Assembly (NCBI GenBank): GCA_949825025.1
Contig: OX463782.1
Coordinates: 34,753,351-34,817,350, forward strand
Length of the DNA stretch: 64,000 nt
From: Siphlonurus alternatus
Taxonomy: Eukaryota > Arthropoda > Insecta > Ephemeroptera > Siphlonuridae
Direction of reading: 5' to 3'
The notes beneath the pieces were generated by a model. The model was not told the origin of the DNA. It saw only the letters and a list, made by a program, of their open reading frames with translations, and ran no database searches. Numbering within the stretch: position 1 is the stretch's first letter; every line of letters begins with the position of its first letter. Below, piece after piece: positions 1-10,765 of this stretch. The position numbers and the translations under genes were made by a program.

Positions 1-110
1 GGTATATTTTTCAATTTGTTTAAACCCGATTTATTTTCTTTTATAAAGTTTAAAAATAAATAAATGTATTTAAATGCTTAATATACTCTGTGTATTCTGG
101 CCCTCCTCAG

Positions 111-3100
111 GGCAGACATTCTTACAGGGGCTTGACGTCAGCGCAATCGACTCTAGAGGAAAGAGATACCAAGAAGAAGAAGAAGAAGAAGAGCACTAAG
201 CAAGGTACATTCTTGTCAAGCAAGGTCCTTCACTCATGTTAAATTCAGTCTCATGAACATGCTGCTACCTGCAGGTGGTGCTGATAAAGTAGAAGATGAC
301 CTGGCAAGCTTAAAGGTGACGCCCTGCTTGTCCCCACATCCAGAACAGCCCGAACAGCCCCCAGATTTGGCGCGTCGACCTGCTCCAAACCACAACGTTG
401 TGTATGGGTTGTGGAGCCTGCGTCACAAAGAAGCACAAGAGGGGGCAAGTTCAGTCTGGTGGAGGCCCAACGCAGAACTCAAGATGGTTGTCAGGACTAG
501 CTATCATGGCTACGAGGTAAATGTCTATTGTACAGAGCGATGTTTTAGATAAAGCAGGCAACAAGAGAACATTTTGTAATACAGTAAAAACTCGTTATTT
601 ACGCAACTTGTAAAACTCGATTTTGAGTAAAAGAGATTGCGCCCATCAAAATTATAATTAATTAGCATTGTGTGGTATACGTATAGGAAAAACTCAGTAT
701 AAGGTAAGAATTGATAAAAGGTAAACCTTAATTATTTCCTGTGTCTCTTGACTTTACGTAATAACATAACAAGTTTTTACTGTAGATGGTAAAAAGTTCA
801 ACTATTTCGTCAAATTTTATCACAGAGCTCGGCCAGTGTTATATTTATCAAAAATGCAAGCCTACCTACGCCAGGCTTGGTCTCTCTCCTTCTGCCTCTG
901 TGTCCTTAGAAAATCTAACATAACATTTTGAAAAGAAGGAGATAGGCCGAAGAGGCGTGCATCTTTGATGAACAAAAGAACAACCGAGCGCTGTGATAAG
1001 ACGGAAGGAAAAATTGAACTTTGTACTGTCTTTTACAAATGCTCTTTTGCTGTCTGCTTTTTCTAAAGCATCTCTGCACATAAAATAATACAAATAAGTC
1101 ATATGTATTTCTTTCATTTACACACTGTCTATTTAAATTTAAATTATTACTTTTATTACGAGTGATGCAGTGATTTGATGTACGTACTCTATATGCAGAT
1201 GCAAAATTTCATAATATCAAATCAGATATTGTTTAAATTTTAAAAATTATACCAGTAGTAATAAAAATAACAAAAGAGACAAAATTATTACTTCAATGCA
1301 TATATTATTATATAATTGTTCAAAGTAAATTTGAGAAAAAAATTACAACAGCATTTATAAGAGGAAAGCTTATTAATTGGAGCTTGTTATGAGAGGATTG
1401 TTGTACATGAAGGTAACACACCCAATGTTAAAAAATTCCTATACATGAAAATTATGAAACATATCTTAAAATGTTCTCCTCTATATCACCTATCAGTATA
1501 GCTAAAATATCAGGTACTGTATACAAATTTACTCTAGTTTTTGAATTATTAATTTTTAAAGTTGGCTAATTTAACATAGGAGCTCCACTTTTTCATGCTA
1601 AATTAGTCAACTTTAAAAATTAATAACTCAAAAACTAGCTCTAATTTGTAGACTTGATATTTTAGCTACTGATAAGGGATGTAGAGGAGGAACATTTTAA
1701 GATACGTTTCATAATTTTCATGTGTGGGATTTTTTTTAACATTGGGTGCATTACCTTACCCTTAAGATCTATGGGCTTGATATTTTTGAGTTCATTTACT
1801 AAGCCTGCCTTCATTTTGAATGTGCAGTGGGATAAAGAAACTGGCCGTCGGGTGCTACTGCACACTTCTCTCAAGCTCGAGCACCAGCCACAATACGGAG
1901 CCCAGATGACCACCGTGGGGGAGGTTGCTCGAGAGTGGATGGCCATGTACCTGCGTCCAAACTCTGTCTTGTACCGAGGTAAGGAAGTTCCAAGCTTGAA
2001 TGGAGTACCGACCCCAAAAATTTTTATTGCAGAGGGTGCAAAGTTATGCTATTCTGATTTTTTTTTCAGATTTTTTAGGGTCCGAGAACTATTTTTAAAA
2101 AATTATTGGAAGTACAGAGAAAGTGACGCCTCTTGACGCCTCTCTTAAAAGGATCTAGCGTGGGTTCGAATTTGACCTCGGCTTAACTTTTTTCAGCAAT
2201 ACTTCCCGGCCTTTAAAAAATCTGAAAAAAATCAGATTGACATACATTTGCACCCTCTATTTGTTTTTGCAATAAAAAAATTGAGGTTGATTCTCTACTG
2301 TCAATAATCTGCAAACTATTAAAATTCTTACAAGAGAACAAGTTCAAATGTGGACTCTTGATTTTCATGAAATTTGGTTTATGTGTACAGTACAACACCT
2401 AAATTTAAGAGATGGTGCAGTTTAACTTCCATTAAAAAATCCTAAGTTTATATTTTTTTAATAATATTAATAAATTTGCCAATCTCTAAGAAAAATTATA
2501 TGTGTACTCCTAGACTGTTCTGCCATAAGCCCTGAGCTTGTTTCAGGTTAATAGCCTGGCAATTTTGTGAAATTTCTTATTCACTGTTATAACATTACAT
2601 AATATTAAATGAGAGAGTCAGCTTCTAAACCAGCTCTTTGACTTTTTGATAAGATCCCTTTTATCAGAACACTTGACAGATATAATAAGTTATAGATCCG
2701 GTTTTAAAGCTAACTAGCAGTCTCTGTTATATCAGAAAAGCAGTTTTTCAAAATATTTGTGAATCAACTTAATATTTTCATTTTTTTTAAGGGTTAAGGT
2801 AACACACCTAATGATAAAACAAATTCCCACACATGAACATTATGAAACATAACTTAAAATGTTCTCCTCTATATCCCCTATCAGTATAGCTATAAAAATA
2901 TCAGGTCCTGTATATTATATCATACAAAATTAGAGCTATTTTTTAGGACTTATTAGTTTCTAAAGTTGGCTAATTTAACATGGGAGTTACGTTTTTCCAA
3001 GTTAAATTAGTTAAAAGTTTCCTACTGAAGAATTGTTTACATTCTTCAATCTTTCTGTTTCAGTGCGTGTCAATGCCTACACTAACGAGGTGATCCAAAT

Positions 3101-3732
3101 GCAACGTCTTGGAATTGGTGATTTGGTGTGTGAGGCACGCGATCGTTCCCTCAATCTGGAACACTGTCTGGGTGCTCTGCATCAAGTTCTGGGACTGCTG
3201 TCCCGTGCTGAGCCGGCCACGTACCTTCTCAAACTGTGTCCGTGTGAAGGCAGGGGTCAGATCATTCAGCAGGACTGCAGCGGCACCACTCTCAGAGGGT
3301 CAGTCACTCACCTGTACAGTGTTAAAAAAATTCTTTTAGAAGGATCAGGCCTGTGTTAAACTTTCCTCTCTCCCCACCTTCAATAACAATGTGTTTGAAG
3401 ACACGAATACTGGATGTCGCTGATGTACGTCGCTTTGCATCAGAGACATGAGAGGCAATAAGGCAGTAGAGGGGGGCTCAGGAGAAAGAGCAATGTACCA
3501 AGGGCTGCAAGGAACACAGCAAAGAAAACAATGAAACAAAATATGAATGGTTGAGTTTATGACCCGGCCCTCCTCCCATCCCCTCCTTTCTGCTACTAGA
3601 ATGATAAACCTTGACCGCAACATGCAAGAGCCCTAAATTGTGTCTTCAATTAAAATAACATGACGAAAGACTCTAATAAGCCTGAGCCTTCTATGAGAAT
3701 ATTTTTTCCATGCTACACTCTGATAAATAAAA

Positions 3733-3787
<55 letters not shown>

Positions 3788-3883
3788 ACGGTGTCACACT
3801 ACTTAGAGATGTATGCTTTTTTAAATTAGTGCAATTTTTAGGGCCTCATGCTTGAATGCCTATCATCATTAATCTGCCCTTTT

Positions 3884-3916
<33 letters not shown>

Positions 3917-5911
3917 CCATTTTAAAGAGCACACTAATAATTTTAATGTAGATTCTGTTGAAAATTGATTTCTAAATTTCTACTGTTTGATGTAATGAGA
4001 TATTAGAATGTAAAAATTTTAGTGGCTTAATCGAAAGAAGGGGTAAAAATATGGTACTGTGAATTTTTTCCGAGACCGGGAACTATTTTTAAAAACTTAT
4101 TGAAAGTCTATTTTATGACGTCACGGGCGGCGCTGCCCTATCCTTTTTCTTAAGGAGTGCCGCCCATGACGTCATCAAAATAGACTTTCAATAATTTTTT
4201 AAAAATAGTTCCCGGTCTCGGAAAAAATTCACAGTACCATAGTTTTTCCCCTTGTTTCGATTGAGCCACTAAAATTTTCACATTCTAATATCTCATTAGA
4301 GGGATAAAAAGAAAGTAAATTTAAATTCAAGGACTAAAATAAAATATATCCTTAAGCCTATATTATGTGTTGCACTTATTATTTCAACTGTTCTACCATT
4401 TTCCAGTACATATATTGTAATATGATAGTTTCAGACATTTCAGCACATAAAAATATATTTTAAGTTAGTCGAAGCTTTTGACTGTAGAGATTTTAAAATA
4501 AAGGTTAAAGTAACACACCCAATGTTAAAAAAATTCCCACACATGAACATTATGAAACATCTTAAAATGTTCTCTACGTACTGCATCCCCTATTGCAGTA
4601 TAGCTAAAATATCAGCTATAATTATATAAATTTGATCTAGTTTTTTAGTTATTAATTTTTAAAGTTGACTAATTTAAGGGTAAGGTAACGCCACCAATGT
4701 TAAAAAAAATCCCTCACACAAAAATTCTGAAAAAAATTTAAAATGTTCTCCTCTACACCCCCTATCAGTAGCTAAAATATCAGGTATACAAATACGATCT
4801 AGTTTTTGAGTTATGAATTTTTAAAGTTGACTAAATTAACATGGGAATTCCATTTCTCCATGTTAAATTAGTCAACTTTAAAAATTCATAACTCAAAAAC
4901 TAGATCGTATTTGTACACCTGATATTTTAGCTACTGATAGGTGGTGTAGAGGAGAACATTTTAAATTTTTTTCAGAATTTTTGTGAGAGGGATTTTTTTT
5001 AACATTGGTGGCGTTACCTTACCCTTAACATGTAAGTTCCATATTTCTCCATGTTATATTAGTCAACTTTAAAAATTCATAACTCGAAAACTAGATCAAA
5101 TTTGCATACAGTACCTGATATTTTACCTACTGATAGGGGATGCAGTAGAGAACATTTTAAGATAAGTTTCATAATTTTCATGTGTATTTATTTAAAGAAA
5201 GATCTATCTTTCTTTAAATAAATAAATATCGCTTTGTTCGATTTTTTCAAATAAAAATTAATTTTCATGTGTAGGAATTTTTTTAACATTGGTCATGTTA
5301 CCTTACCCTTAATTGATTTAACTTGTGAGATGTAATAGAGAATTTATCCCACCTGCCCACAGTGGATCGTTCTTCAGCCTTCACCTTGCTTACCGTAAGG
5401 CCCGCACGGACGTGGGCCCCTCTAGCCACGTACCGTACTCTCCAATAGACAGAGACCTGCAGACCCCCTACCAGAAGCACTACAATCGTATGTCAGCAAT
5501 GTTTGAGCCCAGCGACTTCCGTCTCACCAAGAAGTAAGTAGTCCAAGTCTTCCACGTTGGTAACAGTATGAATCTAAAGTTTAAATTTTGATTGATTTTA
5601 TTAAACACAAATTGTGTACAGATACAATTAAACATAAATAAAAAGATAAATATACATATATAGACATAGAAACATAGACACAAAATTATGAAACAAAATA
5701 TTAAATTAAAAATTGCTAAAAATTGAAAACATAGTTTATAAATACAAGTTGAATCAGCAGTATAAAATTAAGAAGATTTACAAGATAAACAACACATATA
5801 AATAAAGAATTAATTAAGTAAACAAATTAATTAAGTAAAATCTCCTTTAGCATATTCAATGTTTAAATAGAGATAAGATTTTTTTTTTTTAAATTTTATT
5901 ATTTTGAAATA

Positions 5912-5977
<66 letters not shown>

Positions 5978-8627
5978 TATATCGGTAGTCATCTGGCAAA
6001 ACCGGTCAAGTGGCGAAATTTTCGATATGCGTTTTTTTGCATAGTGCTGTACATTCCATTGAATCCTATGATATTCTAGAAGCATTTTGTCATCTGAACA
6101 ATGCAACTATTTTTTTTTTAATATTTAAGGGCAAAAATATCAAAATTTTTGAAAATATTTTTCTCATAGTTGAGTCTGGCAAAACAGGACAAGTGGTTGA
6201 AAAAAGTTCATCATGAATCTGGCAAAAGCGGACAAGTGGTTTAAAAAGCTGTCTCATGAATCTGGCAAAACCGGATATCTGGCTCTAATCTTGTTACAAA
6301 AATGATTGAAGATTTTTAATTTTTATTAATTTAAAATTATTTATTTTTAATACTGATTATTATAGACTATAATAGATAATTATTTTTTATGAATTCAGGG
6401 ACCAGATGCACGCGTTTTTTTCATGCATCCGAGATGCTGATCCGGATGCAAATTAATTTTTCGTGCATCCATGAATGCGCATCCGGATGCAAATTTATTT
6501 TTCATGCATCTGGGAAGCGCATCCGGATGCAAATTTATTTTCCATGCATCTGGGATGCACATCCGGATGCATTCATTTTTTCCTGTGCATCTGGGATGCA
6601 CGGATGCGGATGCAAGCCCATTTTTGCGCATCCGTGTGCATCTTGCATCCGATCCCTGTAATTTTTATGATTTTCAAATAATAATTAATTAATTATAAAA
6701 GAAGGGTGTAGCAAATATGTAGGTCGAGCGTGGCGCAGTGCATTGATTCGATTACGCTACTCGGTAAACTCTTCTCTCTTTCCACCCAGTGCAGTGATGC
6801 ACTTGTGTGTGGTTTCCCAGGCTTTGGACATCACTTTGGTCCATTGATAAAAAGTAGAGTTGTCCGTCCAGACTGAGGTTTTCCATGATTCCTTATTCAG
6901 TCTCACCTCAGTAAATGCTGGGATGCGTAACAAGCCATGGGCCGCCATCCTTTTCCTACTTTATCCCTACCCATTACCCCGCCGCGAGCTGTAAGCTCTT
7001 AGTAAAGTGCTCGCCAGAAGAAAAAAGTTGGGTTAGTATTTTCTAAAAATAGTTCAAGTAGTCCTCCATATCAAACCAAAATTCAAAAAATTCTACCTCA
7101 AATAGGTTTGCCAGAAAAAAATTCCAAAGTCAGAGTGAACGCGTTGCTTAACATGGGGCCTTACCTGACAAAAACCCTCGAATATCTCGGAAAATACACC
7201 GTTAGATGGTATGAAAAAAATATAGTAATGTTCTATGACCCAAGCTTTAACCAATAACCAATTAAAAAAATTCTCTCAAATCCATTTTTCCGTAAAAAAA
7301 TCAAGAAAATCTATGATGTTAATTCCCATAAGATTTTTTATTATTTTTTTACGGAAAAATGGATTCGAGAGAATTTTTTTTTAATCGGTTTTTGGTTAAA
7401 GCTTGGGTCATAGAACATTACTATATTTTTTTCATACCATCTAACGGTGTATTTTTTTGAGATATTCGAGGGTTTTTGTCAGGTAAGGCCCCATGTTAAG
7501 CAACGCGTTCACTCTGACTTTGGAATTTTTTTCTTGCAAACCTATTTGAGATAGAATTTTTTGAATTTTGGTTTGATATGGAGGACTACTTGAACTATTT
7601 TTAGAAAATACTAACTCAACGTTTTTTTCTGGCGCGCACTTTACTTTAATTGCAATTCTTCCCGGAATTTACCTGTGACTGAGGGAAACGTGGAAACCTC
7701 AGACAGGATGGTCGCTAGAGCTTTTGTCAATGAATCGGAAGTGCAATGGTCCAAAGCCAGGGGAACCACATAGTGGAAAAGCGCAATGATTTACCCCTGG
7801 GTGGATAATGCATTTTTTGTTGAAAATGGTCACTCATCCAACTGCTAACCACGCTCGGCGTTGCTTGACTTCATTGATCTGGCGAGACCTGGTCAAGCGC
7901 ACTGCATCGTACCTCCCACATAGTCAAACTTGTTATTTTTGTGTAGATAAACTTTTTTTGAACCTACAATACCCACTTAATGAGTATATTATTTTAATTT
8001 ATAATTGAAATGCATGTTGTACATTGGTATATAAAGAATTATATTGCGTAATAATGTTCAAAAGCGCTAGTAATTTATTATCTTACAAAGCATAATTGTT
8101 ATAAATTATAATGCTACCGTTAAGAAGCACAACAATTAAGCTTCAATTTCAAGTGATGATTATTATACACAATTATTATTTTGTATAATATTATTTTTTA
8201 TGTAGATTAAAATCCAGTTGCTCAATATAATGAAATAGTAATTTAATTGTTAACTTATTTTATAATGTTAAATTTAAAAAATCCTGAATTTGAGTCTGGC
8301 AAAAGCGGATAACTGGTGGAAAAAAAGCTAATTTCAGTCTGGCAAAACCGGCCAAGTGGCTACAAATTCCTGAATCTGAGTCTGGCAAAATCGGCTATCT
8401 GGCTAATTTTGGGACATTTTATTTTTTCCTGAATTAATTATTAATTGTATTGAATTTCTAATTTCACTACAAGCTACATTCGTAATTAAGTGATTACCAC
8501 AAAAAAAAATCATAAAAATCAGTAAAAAAAACAAATATTTTATGAATTTTTAAACGCTCAAAAAAGTGTTTTTTGGCTCTCCTGTAAAGTTTCTAAAAAG
8601 CCAGTTGACCGGTTTTGCCAGATGACT

Positions 8628-8723
<96 letters not shown>

Positions 8724-9691
8724 TTAATTTTTATTTTAAAAATAACTACAACGAAGCACAGCAGGACAAATTTAACTGACTTTTTTTTAAGATATAAGAA
8801 GGAAAAGGCTGTTGTGAAAATTATGATCAGTATAGTGCTTTTAGATAGACATATTTCAAACATGAAAGCAATTGACAGCCGTAAGTTGCAACCACTGATT
8901 TTGAAATTAACTGACGATTAATCTAATTATATAATGATGTAGTAATGATTGTTCTCCTCAGAAAATACATGAATTTCTTGAAGTTACAGTATTCCACTAT
9001 TTAATTAGTTGTTGCAATTTATAGACATCAAAGCTAGCACAGAGTGGGGGTGGTTACAGTAAAAACTTGTTATCACGTAATGTCAAGGGACCTAAAAAAC
9101 TAGATTTACTTTATATTGAGTATTACCTTATAGGGACATGGGACAATGCAATCATGAATGCATAAAAAGTTTATGTAAGGTATGTTAATGCAAGTAATGA
9201 GTAAATTTCCGTTTTCGGACCATCCCCCGAATTTATAAAAATTAAATAAATATAGACAGCCACAGGTCAATTGCACAGGTAACATTGCACTGAGTATGGC
9301 TGGGCGGGAGGAGGGGGAAGTGAGTCCCATGGAGAAGAGGCAGCTATGTTGCCTTTCGTGATTGCTGACGTCAGCAATCCACATTTTAGTTACTTGCTAG
9401 GTGCTTAATTACCCTGAGGCACTCTCCACCGTGCGGCATGTATTCATACTCAGTTAGTGGGTAACTTTTAAATAAAAAATACTTATTTTTTGGTCCCCTG
9501 TCCCTTTATATCATAAAGTTTTTCCTATGCCTGCAAAATGCTAATTATTTTTGACGGGATATGTAATCTACTTTTCTCAAAATTTGAATTTTACCTAACA
9601 ACAAGTTATGTAATAATGACATGAGTTTTTATTTTATTATATGTTTCTGTGTTACAGAAAGTCGAAGAAACTCAAACCCAAGAAGCGTTGA
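111..9691 (+). CDS. 3' part of a gene resembling little elongation complex subunit 2 (ICE2/NARG2), C-terminal domain; 5' exons lie outside the window
   Basis: Six exons join in one open frame: 111-204, 275-516, 1828-1978, 3064-3298, 5363-5533 and 9658-9691 (TGA at 9689-9691), giving about 308 residues. Every junction has GT/AG ends and consistent phase. The piece opens with a run of seven lysines, then a proline-rich linker. It continues with a globular stretch containing VVYGLWSLRHKE, LKMVVRTSYHGYE, LKLEHQPQYGAQMTT, EWMAMYLRPNSVLYRV and LHQVLGLLS, and ends in a basic tail (KKSKKLKPKKR). The order of these motifs (YGLWSL, LVVR, KLEHQPQYG, RPNS.L.RVRV, YLL) is what I recall of the NARG2_C domain of ICE2, a subunit of the complex that supports RNA polymerase II transcription of snRNA genes. 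That is recognition from memory, not a search, so the name is tentative. The exon structure is much safer than the name. Confidence 0.6.
580..784. mobile_element. short palindromic element with TACAGTAAAAACTCGTTA ends
   Basis: TACAGTAAAAACTCGTTA at 580 is mirrored by an imperfect inverse (TAACAAGTTTTTACTGTA) ending at 784. A longer relative lies at 9055-9632. It is a non-coding MITE-like unit inside an intron of the first gene. Confidence 0.6.
1409..1765. mobile_element. TTAA-type palindromic MITE (family 1), old copy
   Basis: A near-complete palindrome from GGTAACACACCCAATGTTAA to its inverse, ending TTACCTTACCC plus TTAA. It carries the family-1 inner words (GTTCTCCTCTA, CTATCAGTA, AAAATATCAGGTA, CTAGTTTTTGA). 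It ends 62 bases before exon 3 of the first gene. Confidence 0.7.
2004..2300. mobile_element. fold-back element of the ATTGCAGAAATGGATAGAG family, decayed
   Basis: It opens with GGAGTACCGACCCC, then GAGGGTGCAAAGTTATGCTA, and closes with the inverse (TTTGCACCCTCTATTTG ... TTGAGGTTGATTCTC). The arms carry the family core AGATTTTTTAGGG and AACTATTTTTAAAAAATTAT. Confidence 0.6.
2787..3012. mobile_element. half copy of TTAA-type MITE family 1
   Basis: TTAAGGGTTAAGGTAACACA begins a left arm that stops at the family centre (GTTTTTCCAAGTTAAATTAG). The right arm is absent. It ends about 50 bases before exon 4 of the first gene. Confidence 0.6.
3723..3788. repeat. (AAAT)n microsatellite
   Basis: About sixteen uninterrupted tetranucleotide units. 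A poly(T) run at 3886-3916 follows 100 bases downstream. Confidence 0.95.
3993..4298. mobile_element. 306-bp near-perfect palindrome of the fold-back GACGTCA family
   Basis: TAATGAGATATTAGAATG at 3993 mirrors CATTCTAATATCTCATTA ending at 4298. The centre holds GACGTCACGGGCGGC / GCCGCCCATGACGTCATC around a short loop. Arms of roughly 140 bases could form a strong hairpin. Confidence 0.75.
4502..5312. mobile_element. older TTAA-type MITE (family 1) split by a younger copy
   Basis: The outer left arm (GGTTAAAGTAACACACCC...GACTAATTTAA) stops at 4677 and resumes at 5029 (CATGTAAGTTCCATATTTC) to end with TTACCTTACCC and TTAA at 5309-5312. A small unrelated hairpin (about 5187-5268, AAAGAAAGATCTATCTTTCT) also sits in the right arm. 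Confidence 0.75.
4674..5028. mobile_element. younger TTAA-type MITE family 1, nested, with TTAA target duplication
   Basis: TTAA (4674-4677) then GGGTAAGGTAACGCCACC; the right end is GGTGGCGTTACCTTACCC then TTAA (5025-5028). Removing the insert and one TTAA restores the outer element (GACTAATTTAACATG). This shows insertion at TTAA with duplication, the target behaviour of piggyBac-type transposases. The two arms are almost identical, so it is young. Confidence 0.85.
5917..5981. repeat. (TA)n microsatellite, left flank of a 2.65-kb element
   Basis: An almost pure TA run. The 2.65-kb element begins directly after it, and another TA run begins where that element ends. Confidence 0.9.
6396..6660. 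repeat. GATGC-rich minisatellite, about 40-bp period, with CAGGGA...TCCCTG ends
   Basis: About five tandem units of the form GCATCTGGGATGCACATCC then GGATGCAAATTTATTTTTC. The block starts CAGGGACCAGATGCA and ends TGCATCCGATCCCTG, an inverted pair like hAT termini. I do not see a clean 8-bp flanking duplication. Open frames over it are a by-product of the repeat. Confidence 0.7.
6721..7002 (+). mobile_element. 5S-rRNA-derived SINE, copy with most of the 5S head deleted
   Basis: It starts GGTCGAGCGTGGCGCAGTGC, skips most of the 5S-like head, then carries the common body (CCCAGTGCAGTGATGCACTT, GGACATCACTTTGGTCCATT, GTAAGCTCTTAG). Confidence 0.8.
7003..7644. mobile_element. 642-bp palindromic element (AGTAAAGTGC ends)
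   Basis: AGTAAAGTGC near 7001 mirrors GCGCACTTTACT ending at 7644. The two arms agree along nearly their whole length (for example TTCAAGTAGTCCTCCATATC and GATATGGAGGACTACTTGAA). A related palindrome lies at 38389-39073. Confidence 0.75.
7655..7915 (-). mobile_element. 5S-rRNA-derived SINE, minus-strand copy
   Basis: Read on the minus strand it begins GCAGTGCGCTTGACCAGG and continues with the 5S box region (GATCAATGAAGTCAAGCAAC ... GGTTAGCAGTTGGATGAGTG), then the body. It is diverged and has lost its 3' tail. Confidence 0.75.
8632..8720. repeat. (TA)n microsatellite, right flank of the 2.65-kb element
   Basis: A pure dinucleotide run starting exactly at the terminal inverted repeat. Confidence 0.9.
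9055..9632. mobile_element. second, longer copy of the TACAGTAAAAAC element
   Basis: It begins TACAGTAAAAACTTGTTATC and ends with an inverse (ACAAGTTATG...CATGAGTTTTT). Inner wording (TTTTTCCTATGCCTG, GCTAATTATTTTTGACGGG) matches the inverse of 580-784. It lies just before the last exon of the first gene. The right end is approximate. Confidence 0.45.
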
Positions 9692-9872
9692 CTAAGGCAG
9701 CAAGCGTTGGAAGTTACAGCAGGCGGAGTGTCAGACGCTGCTCAGGCTTTCCCAGACCTTGATATCGTGTGACGATTCCTTGAGGGAACCTAAGGCTAGT
9801 GAAGATTTTGCTGAGACTTTTCTCCACAAGCCTGATTCCAGCGTTGAGAACTAGTTCATAGGAAAATATTAA

Positions 9873-9878
9873 AATAAA
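9873..9878 (+). promoter_or_regulatory. candidate poly(A) signal of the upstream gene
   Basis: AATAAA lies 182 bases after the TGA stop of the first gene, in AT-rich DNA. It is the first canonical hexamer downstream of the stop. Actual use cannot be judged from the sequence alone. Confidence 0.4.
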
Positions 9879-9899
9879 AATATAATGTATATTCATATT

Positions 9900-10760
9900 G
9901 TCACAAACGGACTGAAATCCATTTGTGGAACTATTTTACTATTAAATAACTATTGGATTTTACTCAGGGCCTAATAGTGAGTTAAACAGGAGGTTTAACA
10001 TGGTTTACATTAGAATTTATTAACTGTATTTGTGACAATATCATGTAATTTTGTAATTTATATTTTTATTATTTTATATTAATTATGGTCTATACGCTGA
10101 TTACACTCTATATGCAAGAAATGATATCTAAATTTAAAAAAATAAGGGGATTCAATGATTTTTAGGATAATTTTATTATCTCCTTAAAAAAATAAAACAG
10201 ATCAGATAAGCAAATCCTCTGGAAAAAAATATCTGCATCAGTTTTCAGGATACTCTTAAAAAATAATAGGATTTGGATCCCTTTTTTCAGGATCCTTTTT
10301 TTTTTTAAAAAAAAAGGGGGGACTGGATATCTCAATCCCAATCCCCTTTAAAGCTAAGAGGATCCGGTCCTTGACTATAAGACTTAAATTAGTTATTAGA
10401 ATTTAAAATTTATATCACATAATCATTAAATTTATATCATGTATAAGTTTATATTTATTAATTTGATCTTTTGGTTATTTCTATGCTATAAATTATGTTA
10501 AGTATTTGATAATAATTTTGTAAAATGTTCAAATTCTATTGGCCATATTTTTTTTAATGTGTGCTACATGCTTAATTACTTAATATTTGAAAACCATGCT
10601 AGATTTTTCAAGCTTTTAAAAAAAAATTTAATTTGAAATAATGCAAATTGTTATGATACCATGCGAAAATACAATGGAAAACCATGAACTTTTTTTATTG
10701 CATATTTAGATGAAAAACCTCAAGTTACGTGTTGTAATTTTTTTAGATTTTGGTAACCCT
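9900..10760. other. AT-rich intergenic DNA, nothing recognised
   Basis: There are no open frames of note. A purine-rich inverted stretch around 10180-10380 (AGGATCC / GGATCC words) may be a decayed element. Confidence 0.5.
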
Positions 10761-10765
10761 CTTAT

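Larger units (their letters stand above)
5983..8631. mobile_element. 2.65-kb element with 31-bp terminal inverted repeats inserted in a (TA)n tract
   Basis: The left end CGGTAGTCATCTGGCAAAAC matches the inverse of the right end over about 31 bases with a single difference. Subterminal repeats of the TCTGGCAAAACCGG..AAGTGG type recur three times near each end (about 6173-6285 and 8293-8402). No transposase frame is present. The interior carries a GATGC minisatellite, two SINE copies and a 642-bp palindrome, so it is a non-autonomous, repeatedly invaded unit. Superfamily not assigned. Confidence 0.75.

Noticed and set aside
6389..6692. Overlapping open frames on both strands over the GATGC repeat
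   Set aside because: Frames are open in several registers and on both strands, as expected for a tandem repeat rather than a gene.
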